A stretch of 64,000 nucleotides of DNA, taken from positions 29,164,912 through 29,228,911 of the forward strand of contig NC_092675.1 in NCBI RefSeq assembly GCF_964355755.1. Direction: 5' to 3'. Of the stretch, positions 11,036 through 24,140 are shown piece after piece. Made by a program: the position numbers and the translations under genes. The stretch is from Antedon mediterranea. Its lineage: Eukaryota; Echinodermata; Crinoidea; Comatulida; Antedonidae. Numbering within the stretch: the first letter of the stretch is position 1; every line of letters starts with the position of its first letter. Below the pieces are notes generated by a model that saw nothing but the letters and a program-made list of their open reading frames with translations, was not told the origin of the DNA and ran no database searches.

Positions 11036-13942
11036 AAAGAAAAGTCTTGGTAAAGCTTTCTAATTAGTTACTTCATGTAGTACAGTATTGTTTTTCCAGT
11101 CCCTAATTAAAACAATACATATTTTCACTTTTGTATTTGATAAGATAATTAATAAGATTGCTTTAAGTGTGTATTGAGCAATATTTGTATAAGTTTTTAT
11201 GTTTAGTATTGTAAAAATTCAATACAGTATATTGTTTGTAAATTCATATATTTTGTAAGAAATATTACCGTATTTACATTTGTATTAAAAAAAGAAAACA
11301 AACATTACCGCTTATTATACTGACGTAGAGAATTGATGATGGAAAATCACTTGTTCATAGGATTGTACGACGACATATGTCATACAGTGTATTGTCACAC
11401 CCCAGTCCCCACTTGGATGCAATGACGTAGACACAAATGAGTTGACTATTTATAGTGATAGTTCCATTGCATCGTGATTGTTGCGTCCTTGCGTTACGTC
11501 CAAGTGAGGACCAAGTCTTTACTAGGAACCTTCTGGTCAAATGGTTTTCATCCTACTCGTCCTTTTTAGGAACAAGAATTGCCAGCTGCAAATTGTTTCA
11601 ATATTTTACTTTTTAAATAATGGTCTTCCAATCAATTGTGTACTGTACATAAATTTTGGTTACATAATGGCCATTTTACTTTTCAGGTCAATGTACAATA
11701 TTAGTATTATTATTATATTAGTACAATAGTTCTCAATCTTTTTATTGATAACATTTACAAAAACTAAGTTTGTATTGTATATATTAAAAGTTTTAGCTAA
11801 GAAAATTTATTAGTTTACTTTTTATTGCACTACATAGACTACTAAATAGAAAAACAACTCTACCAAATGCGATGAAAAAATCCACTTTTTAAAATTCAAT
11901 AATTATGCAATAATATTGCCATATATGCGCATATATTGTGTTATAAACATATTATATAGCCATAGTACCTAGTTATGGCAAAAAATAAAAGGGTGGAAAT
12001 TTGGCGGTTTTTCAAAAATTTCCGTATACTATAGTACAGGGATTTTTTTTTAAAAGGGCCAAAATATCCACTTTTTAATATGCGATAATATTGCCATATA
12101 TGCGCATATATTGTGTTATAAACATATTATATATAGTTTTTATGATACATACCACAAAATGATGATAATGCAATATACCTTCTAAAAAAAGCTACTATTT
12201 TTGATAATTGTTTGAAAGAGATAGAAATAAAACAATGACTAAAACAAATAGTGTTTTTATAGTATTAATAATAATGAAAGTGATATATTATAATATATAA
12301 AAATATCCTGTAGTACTGTTGCTGTTGAACCAACATCCAGTTATTAGGTTTGATGTTAAATAATTGGATACAATAGATACACAGTGAATTTTTCAATAAC
12401 AAAAATAAATTTCAATAACAATAGTTACATGTACAGTATTAGCGAACATTCCATTTCATGACAGGTCACAGATTTACAGTCGTACATGCACAGAATAACT
12501 TCTTGACTTGATATCTGTGTAGATGAGTGGTTTGCCATTTGCCATAAAAAATTCAATTAAATTCCACCCACAAATACAGCTTTTGCACATTCTCTATCTT
12601 CCAGTGTCACCATTGTAAGATCGGGCAGAATTAGCAAAAACTGTCTTTTAAAAACCAGTGCAATAAAAACTTCGCAAAAACTTTCAATATCTGTGGCGTA
12701 ACAGCTATGGGCGCTCACTGGCTAAACCCAGGGGCTTTAAAACAGGCATTGAAATCTGCCACTAAGGGTCTCTAAAACATGGGACCTTATGCCTCTGCGT
12801 TAAGCTACTGCTCAATACACTATATTATATTATAAAAAGCAACATCTTTTAAAAATATTAATACAATACTACTGTATTAAAATACTCAAAATAAACAAAT
12901 TGAAATCTCTGCTTAGTTAGCCACATCATTTGTGTGGTAAGAACAAGGCTGTAGCCAGGATTTGTTCGTGTAAGCATAAGCAACTGAATGTAAGTTAGAT
13001 TTTAGGCCTAGCTTACGAGATGAAATATTTTGTCTGTCGACTATAAAGGATTTGCCTATTCACTAGCGCTTTCAATGAGCCATCTCCTGTTTTCATATTA
13101 TTATTATTATTAGTATTTGATTTAAAATTGTTAAGTAATGAAAATTATGATGTGCAATAAAGTGAAGTAAGGGCACTTAAGGAAAATGGGCTTTAAGAAC
13201 CTCCTAGTTACTGGCTTGTTAATTGGTACCTTGTCTCATTGAAATTACAGTCCTATTTTCACTATATTGCAACAAACACACAGTTCAATTACAGATATAA
13301 ATACAAAGGCACAAACACAATAAAATATCAATAAAAAATGTTTTAAAATATATAAATGAGACTACAACTCAAAATTGTTCACATGTAATATATAAATTAA
13401 AAACAATAAATTTATACTGTACATCCAATTCTTGACAAATAATTTACAAAAAGTAGGAAAAAGTGGCAGTAAATTTTACATTAAAATTTACACTAGTTTT
13501 CAGAAAAACTCCTCCACCTTAATAAAGCATTTTCATCGATATAAATTAGGTTATAAATGCAATACTATAGCAAGCAATAGGAAAGTATTTAGTAGTATCT
13601 AGATACAAAAACAGACTCTTGAATTTGTTCCTAATATTAGACATGGAAAAAGATCACAAGAATATACCAAGTTTAGAAACCAAAAATTAGCATTTTTATA
13701 ATTTAAACAGTTTAAAAGAAAGGAATTCCAAAATCAAAATATTTCTATAGATTTTGAAATTAATATTGGTTTTAAAGAAAGTGATATATTTCACATTAAT
13801 TTTCTTGAGATTTGTGGACACTTGGGGTTATTCTATACTTGTATTAGTGAAGCCATGTTGATACTAATGTCTTTTGTTGTATTGTTGCTCAATGTTTCCC
13901 ATGATGCCACAGTCACCCTTCATAAGTCACAATTTGGAATAT
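11036..13942. other. Intergenic region between the convergent TRIR and SARAF genes
   Basis: Very AT-rich, no gene seen. It holds a direct duplication of about 70 bases (about 11882-11960 and 12069-12135), each copy with the palindrome ATATATGCGCATATAT. The part next to 13942 is presumably the SARAF 3' UTR. A possible decayed RNA-polymerase-III-type repeat lies near 12690-12830 but I cannot assign it. Confidence 0.5.
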
Positions 13943-16900
13943 TCACCGACGCCTTGTACCACCAAAACCTGGAATAAAACATACAAATTGTAGTATTATA
14001 CCCTTTTCAAATCTGCAACAATTTACGATGTGAAAAGGGTATTAGTGATGAATAGAGTTTTAAAATATCAATAGTATATTTATGACCACAAATAACTATT
14101 TTAAAAATGTTTGTTTTCAAAATTATTGAATTTACTTTTGTATTGTTTAACCATTGAATATCTTTAATATGTGGTTTAATTTTGTACACATATATATTAC
14201 ATAAATATATCTTATTTTAAGCATCACCATTACTTTTAAAATGACCATGTTACATAAAACTATTTCTAATAATTAATTTCCAATGCTTTTCATAATTACC
14301 TGAAGCTGTTCGAGTTCCTGTACTGCCTCCACCTCCAAAACTTCCTCCCCCTCCAAATCCGCCCCCTCCAAATCCGCCCCCTCCAAATCTGCCCCCTCCA
14401 TAGCCTCTTGATGAATAACCAAAGCCTGTCCTTGGCCTAGCATAGCCACCATATCCATAACCACGACTACAAACAAAATATAACAATTTAATTTATTTGG
14501 TGAATTTCGCTTGAAATTTTAAAAAAAATGGGCAGACAAAACAAAAGCAACCTAGGCCACCATGACTCAGTAATTCCTTCATACAATATAAAAGTATATA
14601 AATTTGGTAATTATGAAAATAAAATCTTATTACAGTATATACAAATTTAAGATTTCGGGATAAAAAAATAAAATTTAAAAAAAACATCATTACCAACTAA
14701 TTCTGAAAGTCACATTGAATACAAAATACTGTACACATTGTAGATATTCCAAGCAACAAAATAAATGCAATGCTGTCAGGATAACAATGTTTCAATATTG
14801 ATTGACGTATCATGTATATTTATTACTCAAGAATACTTACTTTCTGTTATTACCGAACATGTATCCCAGCAGGCCACCAGTTGCAGCTCCGGTCCAGAAA
14901 CCACCACCACCACCACCTACACCCCCACCCTGATTGTATCGTGTACCAGAACCTCTACCGCAATTACCAGATTGGTAATCAGGTCGGAAACCAGGGGGCG
15001 GAGGACTACCGCCACCACCACCACCACCCCAGTAGCCTTGTCCTCCACCATAACCATCATCAGTGTCCGCATAGCCTGTCTGGACGGGAGTTTGTATACA
15101 CGTCTTGTACAAGCCATATATGATCACAGCAACTACTGCCAAAGATATCCAGTCATATATCGAACTGCTGCTTTTACTAAAAAAAAAAGCAAATCAGTTT
15201 AATAATAAATACACTGACAAAAACTAGCATTTTTAAAAAGTTAATGGCATCTATCAAAATTGAGTTCAGAACTTTATTTTAGGCCCTGGCCCCCCTCCCC
15301 TTCAAAATCGTAGATCCACTACTAAAAATCTTCACAAACTAGACTTTCAAAGACTTGTAATAAGACTTTGTTTATGTAGAGCATCTTGTGTATATGTTTG
15401 TCTTGTGAACCTCTGAGGGTCCCTAATGATTAGCGATTGCTGGATGGATCACCCTCATTAAATATGGTAAAAAAAAAAAAAATGATCTTATGTAAATGTA
15501 AGGTTGTGTCAGCTTACCGTGAGTAGCCATAGTTGTTATTGTTGCTACCGCCACCGCTGCCACCATAATAGTTGTGGTGTTGGTTTTGCTTCTGGTGTCC
15601 TTCTTTCGTAAGATCTATTGTGTACTCCAACTAAAATGTAAAAATATACTTTTTAAATTACACATACAGTATAATTTACAAAAGTTTACTTTTACCTTTA
15701 CTTAGGATTTTATTGCACAAAAGAGCAAAATTTTTTTAGCAAAGGTAGGCTGGAGGCTTTTATACAGAATTAGGTAGGTTAGGGTTAAGGGGGGTGTGGA
15801 GTGAGAAGAGTAGACAAAGGGTTTAGTTCAGAACAAAAGACGATGTTAAGGCGAAATTAGATCGACAGGAACAAATTTATATTTTTGTATGTGCAATTCT
15901 TCTGTGGAGCTGTCCACATGTACTCAAAGCTAATAGCCAAATAACAGCAAATATCTTTTTTTTGTGTACGTCGTCATTGCAAATTGGGATCAAATCTGAG
16001 CTCACAAAATCAGTCGTTTTAATGGATTATGCAAGTCCTATTAGTTTATTTAGTTAAGTTGTCAGCATAATTAGATCTTGATTTAAATGTATATATGTTA
16101 AAAAAACATGTTTGTGAACAATGAAACACATACAGTTAAGTCTTCTACTTATATAAAAAGTTATGAAAAAAGAAAAACCTGTACAGGTATATCCGAAAAT
16201 AATATAGATTTTTTTATGTGAAATGGGTCGGAGCCCATTGTTTATTGAAATAAAAGAAAGAAAGATATGTTTGTTTACCCCACATGAGCCTCTAAGTATA
16301 TACTCATCATCAGGGTGATCATATCCCTCACAGATAACTTCTATCTTTCCAAACCGGTAAGCATTATCCATGTCAGACTTGCACTCCCACTAAAAATGGA
16401 GTTAAAAAAAACATTCTGTTAATAATAATAATAAAGGTGTGCTATAATAACTCATTGAGATTGTTGCTAAGCTTAACTAAGCACTGTAGTGCTAGTAAAA
16501 TGTTTGCCACGAGGAGAATTCCCTCTTTTAACGATGTCTGCAAGTGCGTCTACGGTTTTAGAATAAGAATTTGGAATAGTGAATATGATCTTGTTAGGTG
16601 GGTCTGATGATTACCTGAACATCATATCCATCTGAGCCACGGTTATAACACTGAACAACTTGTGGCCTGAACGCGGAACAACCAGCCGAACCACCAATGC
16701 ACTGTAGCTAAAAAACAAAGATACAAACACTTGAAAGTATGTCCAAACTATAGAGGGCGCTATTACAAAATATACATATTTTGGCATCAATTATCAATGA
16801 TATTAAACATTAAACATTATGTTATGTCAAGTGTGCCAAAAGCTGAAAATGTGGTTTCAACTCATTATTTCACAAATTAAACAACGTGTGCATTTATTAT

Positions 16901-17402
16901 AAACAGCAGTAGTTAGTAGAAATTATAAATGGATATTATCATGGATATTGTTTGAAAATGTGAGAAATTGTATTTGAGCAGGAAATCATGAAATATTATC
17001 AGGAGACTCTAGTGATTTTATTCAAGAACCATATTTAGGATCAACCTGCTCCACCTTTTCCATTCAACCCTTTTCTCCCTATCCACTTACCTGTTTTACA
17101 GGACTTGACCTACGACCTGTAGTCATATGTCCATCTTTTAATGTTAAAACATTGACGTCATGCAAACGAACACGATCTTTGCTACCTATATAAATGAAAG
17201 CAAAAAAATGTAAAAATAAGTTATAGTTTATTAATTACTATTCCTGGCCCTCTATTTTGAGAATTTTGACATTTCAATCCATTTGACATATGGATACCAT
17301 GGACATGAACATTTACTTACCAAATAAAGCATTTCCTGATATGAACAAAGTGCATAATAGTACCATCAATGGCAGAAGAAATGAGTTTAATCTCCAATGC
17401 AT
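13943..17402 (-). CDS. SARAF: SARAF (TMEM66), store-operated calcium entry-associated regulatory factor
   Basis: ER membrane protein that slowly inactivates STIM/Orai calcium entry. Eight coding exons (minus strand): 17321-17402, 17091-17185, 16615-16707, 16279-16389, 15518-15630, 14841-15176, 14300-14466 and 13943-13968. They give 340 residues, against 339 in human. A signal peptide (LLPLMVLLCTLFISGNALFG) leads to a luminal domain with TTGRRSSPVKQLQC, QCYNRGSDGYDVQWECK and EYILRGSCGLEY. One membrane segment lies near residues 173-191 (WISLAVVAVIIYGLYK). The cytosolic tail is rich in Gly and Pro, with conserved PPPPGF, FWTGAATGGLLGYMFGNNR and the terminal TRTASGFGGTRRR. The last exon codes only eight residues. 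The tail carries three or four FGGGG repeats (14300-14400), not part of the usual family sequence as I know it. A 5' non-coding exon upstream is likely. Confidence 0.97.
15390..15480 (+). repeat. Retroposon 3' tail, copy A
   Basis: Contains CTCTGAGGGTCCCTAATGAT, GCTGGATGG and CCCTCATTAAAT and then a poly-A run. The same order is found inverted at about 37915-37990. Compatible with the 3' end of a CR1/L2-like LINE or a SINE using that tail. Located in SARAF intron 5. Confidence 0.5.
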
Positions 17403-19538
17403 ACTGTAATTCTCCTTGTCAGTTCTTGGGTGTCTTCTTTGTTTATGATTATATCTATGGAATAAACAAACAAATTCTCTTATTAGACATACAATTGATA
17501 AGACCTCCTAGTTAATTTCCCTCGTGGAAGATTCAGGAGGAAACAAACCAAGTAGTACCAAGTAAAAAAATGTTAATTAAAATTATTAATTAGAATTAAC
17601 ATTTTTAGACATACAAAACTAAAGGCTTAGAGGTTTGTTTGTAATATGTTCAGTCCTTGAAGCAAAATACCATTACCAGGATGTCTCAGCTTATTTCCAA
17701 CTAATTAATAACAATCATTTACAAATTACATACAGTTACAAAAACATTGAAAATTGTTTGGTTCAATCAAATTCTACAAACAAGGAAATCCTCCAAATTG
17801 CGCATAAACAAATATTCCTATGCCTAGTCAAGTGTAGTTCTGCATGATTGTTTTATACCACAAGAATGTTTGCTTTGGCCTAAAAGTAGGCCGAATCTTC
17901 ACACCAAACCTGGGTCGAATCGTCTCGGATTCAATATACCTAGCCAAATAGCCCTGTCGTTGGACCTGTCCCTAGGCTACATTGCAACTTAAAACTGGCC
18001 TAGGCCTAGTTAGGTCTAGGCCTAGGTACAGCTAGGAAATCCAAGGTTTAACTACATTAATTATAATACTATTATACAACAAAAATACCTTGTAAGTGTG
18101 TATGAAAAGTACGTTGAGAAATCAGATTTTCTAAATCAGATATTGAATTAGTATTTTAGCTAAATAAAGTCATAACTTTTAATGATTTTCACAACAAAAC
18201 GTCAGTCGCGATCGCGTCCATTATATTTGAGGAGGATATTCACACGATGTTTATTTGCGACGTGTGTATTCAACCAAATCAGCTATTGACACGTTTGCTT
18301 TAATCGTACGTCATTGATTTATCATATTGAATACAAATCTCAAAATATATTATGACTGGTAACTATACATAAAAATGACGAGTAACAAATCAGACAGACT
18401 CCTATAAATGTAAAACAACTCAATGATGGAAATCCGAGCCCGATCGACTCCAATAATTTGTTTGACTAGAATGGTCCACAAAGATGAATTTTTTCAGTCG
18501 ACACCTTTTATCATGGAGGAAATATCCTCCATGCTTTTATCATTATTCCATTTAAGTAATTAGCTACCGACCGATGTCATCAAGGGTAAATATATAAACA
18601 GACAATACTATAATATAAATACATAATAACAAAAATTATTTACGGTCATTGGATGCAATTTAAATATCGTAAGACAGAAAAAAATGACGAAATTGACCTG
18701 ATAAAGGGGGAAAGAGAGACAGACAGATAATTGATAATTAACATTACCATTAACACTAATTTTTGCAAAAAAGTAGAAAAAGAAAATTGACATTTTCGCG
18801 CCGCTCCTAAGGCAGTTATATTCAAGAGAACGGAAGCATTAGAACATTTTGTATCACGCGGATAGTTAAGGCTAAAAAATGGGAATTTGTAAATTCGGAC
18901 TGGCCGGCATGCCACACCCCAAAGCACGTCTGGGAGAAGACTATGAGACGTATGCCCGTATAAAACCTGTTAAATAAATATTTTATTTTGTTTTGGCTGT
19001 CAACGAGGCCGGTGGGTATTATACCATACATTGGAATAATTAGGCCTAATTGTCAAAACAATCCTTCCTCTATGCTACTACCACCAACTTAGGGAGTAAC
19101 TTCCCTACCCCGGAACATGTATAGTATTTTATAGTTTAGAATTATATTTTGTTCTATGTACAATAGGTCCGGACTTTACGTTACACATGTATCTAGAAAA
19201 CTCAGATATCTGAGTTTTCTAGATCTGAGTTTTCTAGACACCCGATTATTAAATAAAAAAAAATAAATATTTCTTAAAATATTAAATAGAGTATCACTAA
19301 AAAAAGCGTAATTGAATAAAGAAAGAACAATAATTAAAACTATTAAGTCAAAAGTAAACCGATGTTTTTTATAAGAAATATTTCTTGAATAAAATCAATA
19401 TTTTTTATACAGGGCATTCACCAAGTTTATATAGACACTTTGGAATCAGGATCTATAGAAAAGGTCAGATAAAGATGAAAATGTTTATGTCGCGGCCGGT
19501 CGTCGATTGTCGTCGTGTGTTTTCGTCGGATTATCATC
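17403..19538. other. Divergent intergenic region between SARAF and NDUFA11
   Basis: Must contain both promoters. Visible sites: an E2F-type TTTTCGCGCC at 18793-18802; a hairpin with 9-base arms CATGGAGGA / TCCTCCATG (18512-18533); a perfect 34-base palindrome at 19191-19224; and CG-rich spots near 18200-18260 and 19490-19530 that are likely transcription start areas. Several AGGCCTA motifs lie near 18000. No coding frame. Confidence 0.5.
19191..19238. repeat. Perfect 34-bp palindrome plus an extra half arm
   Basis: Positions 19191-19207 (ATCTAGAAAACTCAGAT) are followed at once by their exact reverse complement at 19208-19224. A further copy of the right arm (ATCTGAGTTTTCTAGA) then follows. 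It could form a cruciform. Confidence 0.95.
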
Positions 19539-20648
19539 ATGAATCGTTTTGAGGATGTCTTTAATGTTGAAAACTTTAGAAAACATTCAGAGTTTATGCG
19601 AATCGAGCATATGGTACATTTAGGTGAAAATGGTCTTCCAAACACTGTAAAAATTACAGGAAGTGGAGGTGTCTATGGTAAGTCTAGCCTCAATAAAGTC
19701 TAAGTAAGCTAGCTAGCCTAGCCTAGTTAGTAGTAGGACCTACACACGTCAGGACAGCAGCAGCACCGGTCGGCGGTTGTGTGTCAATACCAGAAAGAGG
19801 CCTAAAGAAACTGAATTTAGGCCTAACCGTCAACCAGTGTAAATAAAATATCTATCTAGGCTAGGCCATATTATGCAATTAAATACTATCTAAGGAAAAA
19901 CAATTATTTATATTTTACTTTTGAATATTTCAATTTTTAAATTAATACAATAATATTAATACAGTATTAATATTCATGGCCTCATTTTTTTTCTAGGTGC
20001 AATGGTCGGAATATGGTCACTAGGTGCGGTTAGACCACAAAATTCAAAACATGCTCTTAGGCGGATGGCATATTTTTCTTCTTGTGGTGGTAAGTATGCA
20101 TTGCAACTGTAATTTAATTTGTGTTCAACCTTTCCAACTATTTAAAAAAAAAAGTAGAAGTATGATTATTTTACCAAAAGTCCTTTGAATTATTCCTTTA
20201 ACAATTCTAGTGGTTTTTTTCAGCACTGCTCGGAGGAACATTTGCAGCAAGTACATCAATTGTAGCAGCATATCGTGGTAAAGATACTCCAATAAACTAC
20301 TTCTTTGGTGGAATGACAACTGGTGCAGTCATTGGCACTATAAGTAATTATTATTTAATACATATTGTTTTGTATTAATTTAATAACTTTTTAAAGGAAG
20401 GGTGATGCTTTCTGATAAGACAGTGAGGGTTACCGTTTCAGGCTTGTGTCCATTAACAAAACTACTTTTTTAAGAATGTTTCAAAAATGAATAATGCCTA
20501 TTTACCAAACATGTATTTGTATTATTTTGCAGGCAAAAGTTTACCAATAGGTTTTGGCATGGCTGCTGTACTTGGCTCAACTGCTGCATTTGCTAAGTTA
20601 TGGGTGATTGAGGGATGGCCACACCCAATAGGAAAACCAGAGTATTAA
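19539..20648 (+). CDS. NDUFA11: NDUFA11, complex I accessory membrane subunit (B14.7)
   Basis: Tim17/Tim22/Tim23-superfamily subunit of mitochondrial complex I, inner membrane. Four exons: 19539-19677, 19997-20089, 20224-20343 and 20533-20648, all phase 1, giving 155 residues (human 141). Small-residue-rich helices are seen: GAMVGIWSLGAV, ALLGGTFAASTSIVAAYRGK, INYFFGGMTTGAVIG and GFGMAAVLGSTAAFAKL. The best match to the family is DTPINYFFGG, then EGWPHPIGKPEY near the C-terminus (human DDPLNYFLGG, EGWEVFAKPKV). The ATG at 19539 follows a CG-rich leader. AATAAA lies at 20868. Its neighbour COA7 is convergent. Confidence 0.92.
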
Positions 20649-20867
20649 AACAATAAAAACATGCAAGAAAACAAAATAATTTGCGGTGTCAAAGGAAACC
20701 GTTATTTACTGTACAATGCCATTTAAGCAAAACTTAAGATAGAAACTGTGGAAGACAGCTCCTAATAAGGATATGGAATATGTTGCAATGGATTTGATGG
20801 TTTGATTTGATACAATTATATACTACAAGATTGCAGTAGTGTTCATTGAATACGTATGGTGATTGTA

Positions 20868-20873
20868 AATAAA
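20868..20873 (+). promoter_or_regulatory. Polyadenylation signal of NDUFA11
   Basis: AATAAA 220 bases after the stop codon. Confidence 0.65.
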
Positions 20874-21316
20874 AATGCCACAATTATGTTGTGCTTGTTA
20901 TTACTTTATTTAATATCATTGTGTATATTATTATTGTGAATAGTGTTTAAAATAATACATTATCTTTAAGAAAGTTCTGTTTTAATTATGCTAATGATGT
21001 ACATGTACCCCTCCTTGCATAAAATTTGAGGGGCAGGGGTGTCTTACTATTCAACAGCAGAACCCTAAATTATGAAAATAATTTCAAGTAATACAATTAG
21101 GGTTTACAATCAAATTCAAAAATACTTGCGGTCTAAAATACAAAATATGATTTACAAAACTCATGAAATTGTGAACAATAACACACAGCTTTGAACTTCA
21201 GATTATTTTGCCAATTTTATAATGTATGATCATTAATAAAAAAAATGAAGACTAGGATATTTTATATTGCATTAAGGAGGGCACACATATTCATCTTAAT
21301 AATTATAAATAAACTC

Positions 21317-21322
21317 TTTATT
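21317..21322 (-). promoter_or_regulatory. Polyadenylation signal of COA7
   Basis: TTTATT on the plus strand, that is AATAAA on the minus strand, 32 bases beyond the COA7 stop. Confidence 0.6.
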
Positions 21323-21353
21323 AAAATTGAACAATCTAACAAAATGTAAAACA

Positions 21354-22609
21354 TCATTCTCCAAATTTAAGCTGCCTTGTGTCTTCTTTCATTCGTTTAT
21401 GCAATTCTTCGGCCTTTTCTCGATATTGTTTACCGGCTGCTTCATCTTTCTCAACACCGTCTCCACGCATGTACATCCTACTTAAATTAGCACACGCATA
21501 CATATGATTATTATCGCAACATTTTGCCGCCAGTTGAGCAGCTTTCTTCATGTTTTTATTCACCCCATCAGCTCCTTGTATGTAAATTGAACTAAGATGA
21601 AAACAACTAGGGACATACCCTTGCTTGCATGATTTTTCTAGAAAACCAACCGCTTTTGGTATGTCCTTTTTATTGTTCGGCCCGAGACCGGTTTGTTGTA
21701 AGAGAAGGCCGGCTCCATGACACGCATCAGCGTTTCCAAGAGAACAACCTTTTTCAAAATACTTAAAAGCTTTATCTGTGCTTTTCTCTACTCCTGAAAA
21801 AAATAAATTTAGTTGATGTTTATATGTATGGTACTGTATACTAACTGGATATCATATCATAACTGGATATCCAACTTAAGTACAATATAAAAGTATGGGA
21901 TGATGGGACTAACCTTTGCCATGAATGTAAAGTGCAGCAACTTTGTTGCAGCCTTTTCCAAAGCCACGTTCTTCGCAACTTAATGTGTAAGCCTCGGCTG
22001 CTTTTGTAAAGTCACTTTTTATAGCTGCAAAGAAGTCACCAAGTCGAAAACATCCTGAACAAAAAGAATGGACATTTAATAATTTATTGTTTTATTACGT
22101 AATCATGCAACTCCCAGGTTAGTGACAAGCAAGCTGCATGGGATTTTTAAAAAATGTGGGGGAAAAGGTGGGTGCATGAGAGGCCTAGAGTATTTATTAT
22201 GTAATACAGTATATAGCCTAGGCCCTATATTATTGTATTGTGAAAACAAAAAGGCTAAACTAAAGACAGAAAGTCTGTCTGTAGTCATGTTAATATAATT
22301 GCCATTATGTTTTTATTTTATATTTGTCCATTTACCTAATAATAGTCAAATAGAAATTGTCTAGGCCCTAATACACCTAGATCAGTAGGCCCTTACTAGG
22401 CCTAATTACTCATCTAGGTAAGTCCACATAAACCTGGGGTATGATCGTCTGACAATTAAAGTAAAGTAGGCCTAGCTCAGATCCAAATTGCATGATCGGT
22501 ACAAACCTTCTGGAGTTTTTTCAGAATAGCATTGGTAGCTATATTCTGTACCTAGGTTTTGAAGGTACTCTTTTACTTCGTCTTCATTATTAAAGTCAAC
22601 TTTATTCAT
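21354..22609 (-). CDS. COA7: COA7 (SELRC1), Sel1-repeat cytochrome c oxidase assembly factor
   Basis: Cys-rich Sel1/TPR-like protein of the mitochondrial intermembrane space needed for complex IV assembly. Three exons (minus): 22507-22609, 21914-22054 and 21354-21793, giving 227 residues (human 231). The start [20 protein letters not shown] matches the human MVDFQDEEQVKSFLENM. About five Sel1 repeats follow, each with a Cys pair spaced 7-8 residues apart ([38 protein letters not shown] and a third-from-last [10 protein letters not shown] pair). The C-terminal region [20 protein letters not shown] is the best-conserved block (human WACANASRMYKLGDGVDKDE). A YY1-type AAAATGGCAGCC lies just upstream (about 22664-22676). 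Confidence 0.95.
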
Positions 22610-23602
22610 TTTATTCGCCGACAACCAACCGAACGGTACACTACACGTGAAATTGGTTAATCGAAAAATGGCAGCCTCCAGTTGTTAGTTGCCAGGGTCT
22701 TTGGATATTTGTACACAATTCGCAATGTGACAGTCCGCACGCGTCCGTGTATTATTTTTAAAATAAATTAAATTATATTATTTTTATTTTTCCCCCTCTT
22801 ATTTTATACGGTATAAATGAGTCGGTTTTATGACATCTATGTGCGGTTATTTTACTTCAAAATTTTCTCAAACTATGACTTTTGAACATAAGTTACAATT
22901 TACACAAACAGATTAACAGACCAGGGAGAATATTTCATAAATCACAATTATTTTATTTGCACAACAAAGAAGTATAATAATATCAATTGAAACTGCTAAC
23001 ATAGATTTTAATATATTTGTTGCCTCTATCAGTAATAGTTTAATACTATGTTGAAGATAAAAAATGGTGATTTGGTTAATCAACAATTGTGGATGTAAAT
23101 AAAACATTACAAAATAACATGAATCCATCCCTTAACAATTCTGTAATAAAATAAACGTTTCTATAGTGACCTAAATATTACTAAAAATGATCAATTATAA
23201 TATAATACAAATAAAAACCCATATAATTAAATTCAAATCTAGAAAAAAAAATGGGTAAAACCTGAATAAGTAGAATTTGGTGTACATTTATTCTAATAGT
23301 AATACATCATCTTATCTACATCAAATATAATACCTTATATTCACACATTTACAAAAATATACTTATATTCTACAGAGTTTTTAAAATCAATGCAATAATC
23401 TACACTTTAACAGAACATTAAGTAAATTAATTATATTATTGAAGAAAAACTACATTATTTCTTAAAATTTATACAAACATCAACTTGCATGAACTAATGG
23501 TTTTACATTAATGCTATAGGCCACAAACGAGAATCGCAAATATTTTAGGTTTAGTGGTAAATTTTGCAGATTGAAATTAGAATTGGCATAGTCACTAGAC
23601 AG

Positions 23603-23766
23603 AAAACTCTCCCAATACCGGACATTTTGGGCTAGAAACCCTTGTAATCTGAATGTGATTTTAGGCTTAATGGTAACAAAGAATTTGAGATCTTTTGGAC
23701 CACAAGAAAAGTGAGGTTTTGGGAAAGTTTCTGGTTGTCAGAATGTGCGATATTGGGAGAGTCTGT
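23603..23766. mobile_element. MITE family 2, copy A
   Basis: Begins AACTCTCCCAATACCGGACA and ends with the inverted GATATTGGGAGAGT. The interior has GTTTTGGGAAAGTTTCTGGTT, also present in the copy at 39488-39650. About 164 bases, no open frame. Confidence 0.75.
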
Positions 23767-24021
23767 ACTTAATTTTTTTAAAGTTGTGTATAATTAAGCA
23801 AACACACCTACTGTTACTACACCTCACATAAAAATGATTATTATGAATATTTAAGTATCCTTAATTTGAATATACAGGTTGAAACATAAACTATGTAAAT
23901 TAAAAAACATAAAAAAACATTCACCACCACAAACAATAAAACAATTACCGTAAAGATATTAAAATTAACTTTGTTCAAAATCCTAATGTTTAGAAATTTA
24001 AATTTCGAACCAATAATAATC

Positions 24022-24140
24022 ACCCTTAGAAAAAATTGAAATAAATGATAACATTTCTAACCAATCACAATCAATCTTAGAAAAAATTGAAATAAATGAT
24101 AACATTTCTAACCAATCACAAATCAATCTTAGAAAAACGA
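24022..24140. repeat. Tandem duplication, 55-bp unit
   Basis: Two and a half copies of a unit containing CTTAGAAAAAATTGAAATAA and ATGATAACATTTCTAACCAA. Confidence 0.9.

Noticed and set aside
12690-12830. Possible tRNA-derived element
   Set aside because: An A-box-like stretch is present on the minus strand but no convincing B-box or second copy.
14765-15202. His/Thr-rich plus-strand frames opposite SARAF exon 6
   Set aside because: Antisense shadows of the Gly/Pro codons of the real exon.
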